A stretch of 29,391 nt of DNA from Clostridia bacterium (GTDB lineage Bacteria > Bacillota > Clostridia > TANB77 > CAG-508): positions 1 through 29,391 of the forward strand of contig CAADUD010000140.1 of NCBI GenBank assembly GCA_900752095.1. Reading direction: 5' to 3'. Of this stretch, positions 9,058 to 15,966 are shown piece after piece. Below the pieces are notes generated by a model. It was given only the letters and a program-made list of their open reading frames with translations. It was not told the DNA's origin and did not search any database. Position numbers and translations under genes: made by a program. The stretch's first letter is position 1, and each line of letters opens with the position of its first letter.

Positions 9058-9080
9058 CCAAAAGGAATATTTCCTCTTGG
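9058..9080. promoter_or_regulatory. Inverted repeat overlapping the racemase -35 box
   Basis: CCAAAAGGAA (9058-9067) and TTCCTCTTGG (9071-9080) are inverted repeats with one mismatch and a three-base centre. The right arm covers the first four bases of the -35 box at 9077, so it could be an operator; it could also be a weak leftover terminator hairpin. Confidence 0.35.
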
Positions 9081-9105
9081 CTGAATGAATTAACTGTGAT
9101 ATAAT
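9077..9105 (+). promoter_or_regulatory. Extended -10 promoter for the racemase/ATP-grasp pair
   Basis: TTGGCT (9077-9082) and a perfect TATAAT (9100-9105) are 17 bases apart, and TG stands one base before the -10 box (TGATATAAT). It is 48 bases upstream of the racemase ATG. Confidence 0.7.
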
Positions 9106-9152
9106 TTGAAAAACAAAATATAATAATAGAAAATAAGTAAAGAAGGGAAAAT

Positions 9153-10352
9153 ATGTATAGAGATACTTATATTGAAATAAATGTAGACCATTTACAGCAT
9201 AACGTAAGGGAGATTATTCGAAAATATCCAGAATATCAATATTATTTTGGAATAGTAAAAGGAAATGCTTACGGACATAGCGATAAAATTGCTAAATATT
9301 TAGTAGAATGTGGCATTAATTATTTTGCAGTTGCTTCTTTAGAAGAGGCAATGAGCTTACGAAAAGATGGTATTACCATTCCTATTTTGTGTTTGGAACC
9401 AATGGATATAGAATTTTTAGATATTTGTATTAATAATAACATTACCATTACTGTTCACAGCATGGAATATTTTAAACAGTTAATACAAAAGGAAATCCAA
9501 AAACCTTTAAAAGTACACCTTAAAATTGATAGTGGTTTATGTAGATTAGGTTTTAACAATAAAGATGAGATAAAATTAGTAGTAGATGAATTAAGAAAAA
9601 AGCCAAATGTTTTTTTGGAAGGCATTTTTACACATTTTGCTACTGATGGTATTTATGATATTTCTTGGGATAACCAAATGAATAGTTTTCATGAACTTAC
9701 TTCTGAGATAGATTTAAGCCAAATTCCGATTATACATTTAGGAAGAAGCCAAACTCTATTAAACCATAATAAAATTCCTTTTGCTAATGGAATTCGTTTA
9801 GGAATTATTTTATATGGTTATAATACAACACCAAAGCCATTACCAAAAAGTTTTTGGAATACATTAAGAAATTGGAAAAGAGCATATTATCATAAAAAAC
9901 ACCATATTAGCCCCACTATAACGGATGTTGACATTAATTTGAAAACAGCATTTTCTTTATATAGTGAAGTAATGCAAGTAAAGAAAATCAAAAAAGGTAG
10001 TTTTGTAGGATATGGGAGAGTTTACGAAGCACAAGAAGATATGTATGTAGCAATTATTCCTATAGGCTATGCAGATGGATTTTCAAGAAAAAATAGAGGA
10101 AGACCAATATTAATAAATGGAAAAAGATATTCTTTAATTGGTGAAGTGAACATGGGAATGATAATAGCAAAAGTAGATGAAACAATCCATGAAAAAGATG
10201 TTGTTACTTTAATTGGAGAAGAACTTCCAATGCAAGAAGTAGTAAAATATATTGGAACTAGTGTATATGAAGGATCTTGTATGTTTAATGATTGGGTACC
10301 AAGAGTATTAGTAAAAAACGGAAAAATTATAGAAATAGATGAACGTAAATAA
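9153..10352 (+). CDS. alr: Alanine-racemase-fold PLP enzyme
   Basis: This 399-residue protein has the two-domain layout of alanine racemase, which uses pyridoxal phosphate to interconvert L- and D-alanine for peptidoglycan. Lys36 in GIVKGNAYGH is the PLP lysine. KIDSGLCRLGF supplies the arginine block, and IHLGRSQTLL precedes the loop that usually reads HxANSA or similar. The C-terminal domain has VGYGRVYEAQ and IPIGYADGFSRKNRG. One usually invariant block, G-x-(V/I)-x-M-D, reads GEVNMGM at 330-336, so the Asp after Met is replaced by Gly. A longer insert around residues 225-260 (KSFWNTLRNWKRAYYHKKHH) is basic and unusual. These differences, and the ligase gene 68 bases downstream, leave open a substrate other than alanine. 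The start has GAAGGGAAA before the ATG. Confidence 0.82.
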   Translation: MYRDTYIEINVDHLQHNVREIIRKYPEYQYYFGIVKGNAYGHSDKIAKYLVECGINYFAVASLEEAMSLRKDGITIPILCLEPMDIEFLDICINNNITITVHSMEYFKQLIQKEIQKPLKVHLKIDSGLCRLGFNNKDEIKLVVDELRKKPNVFLEGIFTHFATDGIYDISWDNQMNSFHELTSEIDLSQIPIIHLGRSQTLLNHNKIPFANGIRLGIILYGYNTTPKPLPKSFWNTLRNWKRAYYHKKHHISPTITDVDINLKTAFSLYSEVMQVKKIKKGSFVGYGRVYEAQEDMYVAIIPIGYADGFSRKNRGRPILINGKRYSLIGEVNMGMIIAKVDETIHEKDVVTLIGEELPMQEVVKYIGTSVYEGSCMFNDWVPRVLVKNGKIIEIDERK

Positions 10353-10420
10353 AAAAGTAATTAGAAAGAAAGGATAAGTAGCGAACTGTATTTTTGAAGA
10401 AATTAAAAAAGGAGAAAAAG

Positions 10421-11653
10421 ATGGAATTAAGTTTTGATGTACTAATTTTAGGAAGTGATTTTAATGCCTATTATATGGCAAGATGTTACCATGAAATTTA
10501 TCATAAAAAGGTAGATATCATTGCTAAAAAAGCAATAGGGGTTGTTTCTTATAGTAAAATTGTTAATTTTAAAGAAGTAGAAAACTTTGAAAATGCAGAA
10601 ATTTTTGTTACTACTTTGAATAATTATGCCAAAGAAAAGAAAGTAGAAAAAATTCTATTAATCGGAACAAGTGATGAATTAGTTCGACTAATTATTGAAA
10701 ACAAAGAAAAATTGAGTTCTAAATATGTACATAATTATCCAAGTTTGGAGATTTTAAATCACTTGCTAGTAAAAGATGTTTTTTACCAAACTTTTGAAAA
10801 TAGTGAATTAGATATTCCAAAAACCTATAATTATCCATGTGGAGTAAAAGAACCAATAGATGAAGAAAAAATAAGACAATTGCAATATCCTTTAATTGTA
10901 AAACCAGGGAATAATATAGAATATCATAAGCATAAATTCGAAGGAATGTATAAAGTGTTTAAGGTATTTTCTAGGGAAGAATTACAAAAAGTAATAGATA
11001 AAATAGAAGAGTCTGGATATCATAATAACTTAGTTATTCAAGAATTTATTCCTGGAGATGACTGTGCTCTTTATGATTGCGTATTTTATTGTAGTAAAGA
11101 GAAAAAAGTACAACTAATGACTTTTGCACAAATAGGATTACAAGAAAGAAATCCAGGAGGAATAGGTAATTGTACTTTATTGGTTAATGGATTTGATGAG
11201 AAAGGAAACCGTCAAGAAGAAATTGTAAAGCCTTTAAAAGCTTTTATGGAAAGAATAGGTTACCAAGGATTTGCAGAATTTGACTTAAAATATGATAGTA
11301 GAACCAAAAAATATAAAGTATTAGAAATTAATCCTAGACAGGCTAGAAGTAGTTATTATTTGACCGCTTGTGGCTATAATTTAGTACAATATTTAATTGA
11401 TGATTTAATTTACCATAAGAAAAAAACATGCGTTTTAATAAAGGACAAGTTAGTATTAAGTTTCGTTCCAAAAAGTGTTATAAAAAAATATGTAACAAGT
11501 AAACCTTTAAAAGAAGAAATAGCAAGATTAATGAAACAAGGAAAAATTGTAAATCCTCTAAAATATAAAAAGGATACTTCTATGAAAAGAAGGTTATATT
11601 TAGTAGCAAAGGATTTTAATTACAGAAGAAAATATAAAAAATTGAGTTGGTAA
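10421..11653 (+). CDS. ATP-grasp carboxylate-amine ligase
   Basis: This is a 410-residue ATP-grasp enzyme. The fold is shown by an N-terminal Rossmann-like part (FDVLILGSDFNAYYMARCYH), the nucleotide-binding strand YPLIVKPGNN near 156-165, LVIQEFIPGDD, and the metal-binding segment YKVLEINPRQARSS near 300 with Glu and Asn in place. It most resembles the group containing D-aspartate ligases that attach a D-amino acid to the peptidoglycan stem peptide. That is a similarity by layout and size, not a proven specificity. I chose the ATG at 10421 because AAAGGAG lies 6-7 bases before it; an upstream TTG at 10394 has no ribosome site. The gene follows the racemase-fold enzyme in the same direction under the same promoter, which suggests that the racemase supplies its D-amino-acid substrate. 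Confidence 0.7.
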   Translation: MELSFDVLILGSDFNAYYMARCYHEIYHKKVDIIAKKAIGVVSYSKIVNFKEVENFENAEIFVTTLNNYAKEKKVEKILLIGTSDELVRLIIENKEKLSSKYVHNYPSLEILNHLLVKDVFYQTFENSELDIPKTYNYPCGVKEPIDEEKIRQLQYPLIVKPGNNIEYHKHKFEGMYKVFKVFSREELQKVIDKIEESGYHNNLVIQEFIPGDDCALYDCVFYCSKEKKVQLMTFAQIGLQERNPGGIGNCTLLVNGFDEKGNRQEEIVKPLKAFMERIGYQGFAEFDLKYDSRTKKYKVLEINPRQARSSYYLTACGYNLVQYLIDDLIYHKKKTCVLIKDKLVLSFVPKSVIKKYVTSKPLKEEIARLMKQGKIVNPLKYKKDTSMKRRLYLVAKDFNYRRKYKKLSW

Positions 11654-11970
11654 AAAAGTTATTTTTCCAGTTGCTATAATAGCTATCTTATAGCTAAAAA
11701 AATGATAGGTAATTTAGAGAAATTTAATATTTAAATGTAATAAATCTCAAAGAACTAAATTTTAAAGTTGTATATATATTCTAAATATAAATGAATTAAT
11801 ATATTTTATATTTTTGTTTACTAAATTAAGTCAGGTACAAAGTGTATTTATTTTTTATTGCAAGATAAAGACATATTATTTGTGCAATGAAAGAAAATGA
11901 CTCTTGATGTGCAGGTATTTGAAATACAATCCGTTCTCTGTTGCAGTTAACTCTAAAATCAGGTAACTCT
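11654..11970. other. AT-rich gap with no confident gene
   Basis: A small AGCTAT/ATAGCT hairpin about 35 bases after the ATP-grasp stop may be a weak terminator. From about 11850 to 11994 the minus strand has an open stretch described separately. Otherwise I see no gene or RNA. Confidence 0.5.
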
Positions 11971-11994
11971 TCAGTGAATGTTAGATTTTGCAAA
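11826..11994 (-). other. Unrecognised open stretch abutting the sigma fragment
   Basis: Downstream of the point where the sigma-factor homology breaks, the minus strand stays open in a neighbouring frame (NLTFTEELPDFRVNCNRER then IVFQIPAHQESFSFIAQIIC). It has no start of its own and I recognise no family. Base composition is a little richer in G+C than the flanks. It could be the tail of a different gene joined by a deletion, or non-coding. Confidence 0.2.
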
Positions 11995-12177
11995 AGTAAT
12001 CTTTTTTGATGAATCAAAAGTAATAGCGGCTTTTATCAATCCAATTGTACCTATAGAAATAATATCTTCATACTCTGGAGAAATTTGACTTACTCCCAAT
12101 TTCTGTACTAGATAATAAACTAATTTCTGATTGTCTAAAACAAGATGTTTCCTATCACTACTAAGCTTCATACTCAT
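11971..12177 (-). pseudogene. Truncated sigma-70-family factor (region 2 only)
   Basis: The ATG at 12177 is preceded by AGAAAGGAG at 7 bases. The 68-residue product contains the start of sigma region 2: NQKLVYYLVQKLGV, then EYEDIISIGTIGLIKAAITF and DSSKKITFA. Family members continue with TYASRCIxNEI, but here the frame turns to KSNIH and stops. The DNA-binding parts of region 2.4, and regions 3 and 4, are missing. No continuation is seen in another frame on either side, so a deletion or rearrangement is more likely than a simple frameshift. The style is close to sporulation sigma factors SigE/SigK and to related factors on clostridial mobile elements. Its promoter is well preserved, so the fragment may still be transcribed. 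Confidence 0.7.
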
Positions 12178-12241
12178 AAAGCGACTCCTTTCTTGTTGAA
12201 AGCAATAAAGAAAATTAAAATACCTTCTCATAAAATACTAT

Positions 12242-12257
12242 AAGGCTATATAGCCTT
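12242..12257. promoter_or_regulatory. Perfect 16-base palindrome at the transcription start
   Basis: AAGGCTATATAGCCTT is a perfect palindrome lying just downstream of the minus-strand -10 box at 12265-12270, where RNA polymerase would start. This position is typical of a repressor site, though no regulator is identified. Confidence 0.45.
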
Positions 12258-12264
12258 TGCAAGT

Positions 12265-12293
12265 ATTTTATCATAAATTTGCGGTAATCGCAA
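12265..12293 (-). promoter_or_regulatory. Promoter of the truncated sigma gene
   Basis: On the minus strand TTGCGA (12293-12288) and TAAAAT (12270-12265) are 17 bases apart, with TG one base before the -10 box. It is about 88 bases upstream of the ATG at 12177. Confidence 0.6.
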
Positions 12294-12295
12294 AT
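12277..12295. promoter_or_regulatory. Inverted repeat covering the -35 box
   Basis: ATTTGCG (12277-12283) and CGCAAAT (12289-12295) form a perfect 7-base inverted repeat with a five-base centre. It covers the -35 box of the sigma-fragment promoter and so could be an operator. Confidence 0.45.
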
Positions 12296-12299
12296 ATTT

Positions 12300-12539
12300 T
12301 TATGTAAATTCAAAAAATATTTGAAAAACATTAAAAATCTCAAAAATAACATTTTCAATTTTTAATTTATCAATAATCTTATCTTTAACAGACAAATCTT
12401 TTTTCAATTTATTAATTTCATCATTTTTTTACTCTAATTGATGTTTTAGTAAATAGCTTATTTTTTTAAATCTGTTTTTTCGTCTCTCTAGTACAATTGA
12501 TAGAAAAGTTTTGGATGATTTTAATATTGTTTTTAAGCA
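12300..12539 (-). pseudogene. Possible decayed coiled-coil ORF beside tRNA-Leu
   Basis: Read on the minus strand from 12539, one frame runs 80 codons to a TAA at 12302-12300 with a single internal stop, despite DNA so AT-rich that several stops would be expected. The product has FLSIVLERRKNRFKKISYLL, then after the stop KNDEINKLKKDLSVKDKIID, a Lys/Glu/Leu pattern suggestive of a coiled coil. The frame remains open further upstream through the tRNA terminator to the tRNA 3' end, where it cannot be normal coding sequence. I recognise no family. It may be a remnant of an element once inserted at the tRNA, or chance. Confidence 0.25.
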
Positions 12540-12543
12540 ATAA

Positions 12544-12577
12544 AAAATCAACCAGATTTTATTTTCTGATTGATTTT
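12544..12577 (-). terminator. Terminator of tRNA-Leu
   Basis: On the minus strand AAAATCAATCAGA pairs with TCTGGTTGATTTT (one U-G pair) around an eight-base loop, followed by a run of Ts. It starts about 40 bases beyond the tRNA 3' end. Confidence 0.8.
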
Positions 12578-12616
12578 GTATCAACTCTGTTCTATTAGTT
12601 TGAATAGAAACGTCAT

Positions 12617-12706
12617 TGGTGCAGCTGGCCGGAATCGAACCGGCACGGGAGGATAAGTCCCGCAGGATTTTAAGTCCTGTGCGTCTGCCAGTTCCGCCAC
12701 AGCTGC
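12617..12706 (-). tRNA. tRNA-Leu, anticodon UAA
   Basis: The minus strand folds into a complete class II tRNA. The acceptor stem is GCAGCTG/CAGCTGC, the anticodon arm is CAGGA-CTTAAAA-TCCTG with anticodon TAA, the long variable arm is CGGGA-CTTATCC-TCCCG, and the T arm is GCCGG-TTCGATT-CCGGC. The 3' CCA is encoded. It reads UUA leucine codons, the commonest leucine codon in these AT-rich genes. Confidence 0.97.
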
Positions 12707-12809
12707 ATTTATTGAACTGACAAAACTAATTATAATACTCTAATAGTAGATTTGTCAAGAGTTATTTATGAACTTTTTATTTTTTTTTAAACTTACCTTA
12801 GTTTTTTAA

Positions 12810-12838
12810 TTGACTTGTAAACAACCTAATGTTACAAT
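12810..12838 (+). promoter_or_regulatory. Strong promoter for the ppa operon
   Basis: TTGACT (12810-12815) and TACAAT (12833-12838) are 17 bases apart, with TG one base before the -10 box. It precedes the small gene at 12869 and probably drives that gene, the pyrophosphatase and the TPR gene, which overlap or nearly touch. Confidence 0.75.
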
Positions 12839-12868
12839 AAAGAAAAAAATAAAAAATGAGGTTTAATT

Positions 12869-13108
12869 ATGTCAGATTATAACGAATTTTATGAGAAAAG
12901 TATGAAGGCATTAACAGAATATATTGAAAACAATAAAGAAATTCCAACAGAAAAAGTATGGAACAGACTTGCAGTGGAACAAGATTACTTATCTAGTCAA
13001 ACAATAGGATATTTAACAGGAATAAAATTTCCAGATTTATGTAAAAAACTTTATAAAGAAGCACAAAAAAAGAAAAAAGGAGAATTAAAAAATGAATATA
13101 TGGCATGA
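12869..13108 (+). CDS. Small conserved-looking protein of unknown function
   Basis: This is a 79-residue hydrophilic protein that I do not recognise. It starts MSDYNEFYEKSMKALTEYIE and contains a mostly helical stretch followed by WNRLAVEQDYLSSQTIGYLTG, which has the rhythm of a small helix-turn-helix or helical-bundle domain, and a very basic Lys-rich end. ATG at 12869 has GAGGT seven bases upstream and sits 31 bases after a strong promoter, so expression is likely. The last 17 bases overlap the start of the pyrophosphatase gene, whose ribosome site lies inside this gene; the two are probably translationally coupled. Real coding is supported by promoter, ribosome site and overlap; function is unknown. 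Confidence 0.7.
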   Translation: MSDYNEFYEKSMKALTEYIENNKEIPTEKVWNRLAVEQDYLSSQTIGYLTGIKFPDLCKKLYKEAQKKKKGELKNEYMA

Positions 13109-13631
13109 TATAAACAAAGAAAGAATTCAAAAAGATAATTTTATTTCTGTTATTGAAATTAGTAAAAATGGCAGAAATAAATATGAATTAGATAAAGAAA
13201 CAGGTATGCTAAAGTTAGATAGAGTATTATATACTTCTACTCATTATCCTGCAAACTATGGTTTTATTCCAAGAACTTATGCAGATGATAATGACCCTTT
13301 AGATGTTTTAGTTTTATGCCAAGAAGAAATTATGCCATTGACTTTAGTAGATTGTTATCCTATTGGAGTATTAACTATGACAGATAATCAAGAATATGAT
13401 GAAAAAATTATTGCTATTTGCAAACAAGATCCTTTTTTAAATAATTATAAAGACATTACGCAAATACCTGCACAAGTTTCTTCTGAAATTATTCATTTTT
13501 TTGAAGTATATAAACAATTGGAAGGAAAGCAAACCTCTATTGATAGAATGCTAGGAAGGAAAGAGGCAGAAGAAATTATTCAAAAGTGCATTCATCATTA
13601 TAAAGAAAAATTTGAACATAAAGAAGGATAA
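13092..13631 (+). CDS. ppa: Family I inorganic pyrophosphatase
   Basis: This soluble enzyme hydrolyses pyrophosphate to two phosphates and so pulls biosynthetic reactions forward. Length is 179 residues, normal for the bacterial family. Typical blocks follow in order: ISVIEISKNGRNKYELDKET, GMLKLDRVLYTSTHYPANYG, FIPRTYADD and the metal-binding signature DNDPLDVLVL, with all three acidic residues present. The C-terminal HFFEVYKQLEG is also standard. AAAGGAG stands 10 bases before the ATG, inside the preceding small gene. The TPR gene starts four bases after the stop, so the three form one transcription unit. Confidence 0.95.
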   Translation: MNIWHDINKERIQKDNFISVIEISKNGRNKYELDKETGMLKLDRVLYTSTHYPANYGFIPRTYADDNDPLDVLVLCQEEIMPLTLVDCYPIGVLTMTDNQEYDEKIIAICKQDPFLNNYKDITQIPAQVSSEIIHFFEVYKQLEGKQTSIDRMLGRKEAEEIIQKCIHHYKEKFEHKEG

Positions 13632-13635
13632 AAAT

Positions 13636-14838
13636 ATGGTGGAAAAAATAATTTTTAGTATACTTTCTATAGCTATTTTCATGCTTACCTTTTTCAAATT
13701 AATTAAAAAGAATGATACTAGTTACATTTATATATTATTATTAGAATTTATTGGAATTGTTATTTACTTTATGGAATTATTTTTTACTTTTATCTTACCA
13801 ATTTGGTTGAAAATAATTGTTTATTTATTTGCTATTATTCTTCCAGGTGTTCTATTATGGATAGAAAAGGTAAAAAAAATAGATTTTCCAGAATTATTCC
13901 ATGTTGTAATTGCTAAAATTTTAGAAAAAATGGGGAAAACAGAGCAAGCTAAAACCATGTTAATTCATTTTTTAGACAAAAATCCTAATAGTTATCTTGC
14001 TCATAAGTTATTAGCTTATTTTTATGAAAAATCACAAAACTATGAAGCAGCTATTAGTGAATATATGAAAGTAGTAGACCTAAAACCAAAAGATTTTATG
14101 GCACAATATAAGTTAGCAACTGTATTGAGTAAAAATAAGCAACAAGAAGAGGCTATTGTGGTTTTACAAGATATTTTAAAACAGAAACCAGAAAACGAAA
14201 AAGCAACTTTTTTATTAGGAGATATTCTTTTTGAAGAAGAAAGATATAAAGAAGCATTTTCCATCTATATGTCGGCATTACGTTATCATCCTGGTAGCTA
14301 TGAAATTTATTACAATTTGGGAATGATATCTACTATGATGAATGATTTTCAAAGAGCAAAAGAATTTTATGAAAAAGCAGCAGAAATTAATAGTTTGGCA
14401 TATAATGCAAAATTAAATTTAGGACAAATTGCTTTATTATATGGGGACTTAGACGAAGCAGAAAAATATTTTAGAGAATCTATGAAACAAGAAGATTTAG
14501 AAGCAGGTTCCTATTATTATCTTTCACAAATTGCTCTTTTAAGAGGAGAGGAAGATAAAGCAATTCGTTATATGAATGTGGCAGTACAATTAGATGAAAG
14601 AGTATACAAACAATTGCAAAAAGATCCTTTATTTCTTCCTATTAGAAGCAAAATAGAACCACCACAAAAAGAAGTGCAACAACAAAGAAAAAGAATATTA
14701 ACTAAAAAAGAAAGAAATGTAAATCAACATTTAACAAGGACTTGCATTCTAGTGGAAGGTTTAAGCAATGAAGATTTGGCAGTAATGCAACAACAAAGAG
14801 AAAAACAATTAAAACAAGAAGAAAAACAAAAAGAATAA
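13636..14838 (+). CDS. Membrane-anchored TPR protein
   Basis: This 400-residue protein begins with two to three hydrophobic helices (residues 4-20, 30-52 and 58-78) and continues with about seven tetratricopeptide repeats from ~95 to 320. Repeat signatures are visible: NYEAAISEYMKVVDLKP, YKEAFSIYMSALRYHPG, FQRAKEFYEKAAEINS and DLDEAEKYFRESMKQ. The last 60 residues are rich in Gln, Lys and Glu and probably extended. TPR arrays bind partner proteins; the membrane anchor suggests a scaffold at the inner face of the membrane, but no partner can be named. I chose the ATG at 13636 because AGAAGGA precedes it by 7 bases. An upstream ATG at 13612 overlaps the pyrophosphatase and lacks a ribosome site. 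Confidence 0.8.
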   Translation: MVEKIIFSILSIAIFMLTFFKLIKKNDTSYIYILLLEFIGIVIYFMELFFTFILPIWLKIIVYLFAIILPGVLLWIEKVKKIDFPELFHVVIAKILEKMGKTEQAKTMLIHFLDKNPNSYLAHKLLAYFYEKSQNYEAAISEYMKVVDLKPKDFMAQYKLATVLSKNKQQEEAIVVLQDILKQKPENEKATFLLGDILFEEERYKEAFSIYMSALRYHPGSYEIYYNLGMISTMMNDFQRAKEFYEKAAEINSLAYNAKLNLGQIALLYGDLDEAEKYFRESMKQEDLEAGSYYYLSQIALLRGEEDKAIRYMNVAVQLDERVYKQLQKDPLFLPIRSKIEPPQKEVQQQRKRILTKKERNVNQHLTRTCILVEGLSNEDLAVMQQQREKQLKQEEKQKE

Positions 14839-14887
14839 CAAAATAAAAAAAGTAATATAATAATAAAAAGAAAGAAGGAAGGAAAAT

Positions 14888-15694
14888 ATGGAAATTTATC
14901 AGGCATTAATTTTAGGAGTTGTACAAGGATTAACAGAATTATTACCAATTTCTAGTTCTGCCCATTTAGCAATTATACCATGGATGTTTGGATGGACTAA
15001 TAATCCAGCATTTAATGTAGCGTTTGAAGGATTTGATGTAGCACTTCATTTTGGTACATTACTTGCTATTGCTATTTATTTTTTCAAAGATTGGCTAAAA
15101 TTAATTCAAGGGGGATACAACCAAGTTGTTAAAAAGAAAAAAACACAAGAAGGAAAAATGTTTTGGTACATTGTTTTAGCTACAATACCAGGAGGAATTA
15201 TAGGTTTTATTTTAGACAAATTCTTAGAAGACACTCTAACGCAACCTCTTATTATTGCTATATCATTAATAGTAATGGGTATTATTCTTTATATTGTGGA
15301 TAAAAAGGCAAAATCAAAAACAGATTATGAACATATGACTTTAAAACAGACATTTTTAATTGGCTTGTCACAAGCTCTAGCTTTTATTCCAGGAGTTTCT
15401 CGCTCTGGCGTTACAATGACAACGGCAAGAGCCATGGGAATAAAAAGAGAATCTGCAGCTCGCTATTCTTTTATGTTATCTGCTCCTATTGTATTAGCAG
15501 CTACCATATTTAAAGCAAAAGATTTTGTTTTTAGTATTCCATTTTTTGTTGGGGTTTTTGCAAGTTTTGCTGTAGGAATTTTGGTAATCCAATTTTTATT
15601 AAAATATTTACAAAAGGGAAGTTTTAAAGGCTTTGCAATTTATCGTGTTATTTTAGGAATTGGAATTATTGCACTCATCTTGGCAGGAAAATAA
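14888..15694 (+). CDS. uppP: Undecaprenyl-diphosphatase UppP/BacA
   Basis: This integral membrane phosphatase converts undecaprenyl diphosphate to the monophosphate carrier used in peptidoglycan and other surface polymers; family members also raise bacitracin tolerance. The two hallmark motifs are present: QGLTELLPISSSAHLAI near the N-terminus, with the catalytic-site Glu and Ser/His residues, and FIPGVSRSGVTMTTARAMGI near residue 170, with the key Arg. The length is 268 residues with about eight hydrophobic helices, as expected. AAGGAAGGAAA lies just before the ATG. It is 49 bases behind the TPR gene and may share its transcript. Confidence 0.96.
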   Translation: MEIYQALILGVVQGLTELLPISSSAHLAIIPWMFGWTNNPAFNVAFEGFDVALHFGTLLAIAIYFFKDWLKLIQGGYNQVVKKKKTQEGKMFWYIVLATIPGGIIGFILDKFLEDTLTQPLIIAISLIVMGIILYIVDKKAKSKTDYEHMTLKQTFLIGLSQALAFIPGVSRSGVTMTTARAMGIKRESAARYSFMLSAPIVLAATIFKAKDFVFSIPFFVGVFASFAVGILVIQFLLKYLQKGSFKGFAIYRVILGIGIIALILAGK

Positions 15695-15759
15695 AGAAAG
15701 AGTTCTTGACTAAAAGCAAAAGCAGAAAAATGATAAAAAAATGAAATAGAAAATAATAG

Positions 15760-15792
15760 AAATATTACAAAAATATTACAAAAATATTACAT
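15760..15792 (+). repeat. Three tandem 11-base repeats upstream of the pilus promoter
   Basis: AAATATTACAA (15760-15770), AAATATTACAA (15771-15781) and AAATATTACAT (15782-15792) repeat at one helical turn each. They end 24 bases upstream of the -35 box at 15817, a typical place for an activator to bind on one face of the DNA. Confidence 0.7.
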
Positions 15793-15816
15793 TTATATTA
15801 AATCTATGAAAAATTA

Positions 15817-15844
15817 TTGACTTTTTAATTAAAAAAGATAAAAT
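15817..15844 (+). promoter_or_regulatory. Promoter of the pilus operon
   Basis: TTGACT (15817-15822) and TAAAAT (15839-15844) have a 16-base spacer. The predicted leader to the ATG at 15967 is about 115 bases of very AT-rich sequence without a recognisable riboswitch. Confidence 0.65.
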
Positions 15845-15966
15845 AAATACATAAGAATATGAAAAAAATCAAAAATTGTAAAAACAAACAAAAAATTCAA
15901 GTATGTTTTGTCGAAAAATGTAAAATATAATATTAGAAATTTTATTTTAAACGAAGGAGAAAAAAG

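Noticed and set aside
10394..10420. Upstream TTG start for the ATP-grasp gene
   Set aside because: It would place the good AAAGGAG site inside the gene and adds only a Lys-rich leader; ATG 10421 is better.
11971..12616. A sigK skin-type split gene
   Set aside because: The truncated sigma looks sporulation-like, but no recombinase, no second half and no repeated junction are present in the window; kept only as a question under findings.
15760..15792. A CRISPR array
   Set aside because: The repeats are 11 bases and directly adjacent with no spacers; no other array-like pattern and no cas gene were seen.
15845..15966. Cyclic-di-GMP riboswitch in the pilus leader
   Set aside because: Such switches precede pilus genes in some Clostridia, but the leader is nearly pure A/T with no conserved GC-containing core or stable stems.
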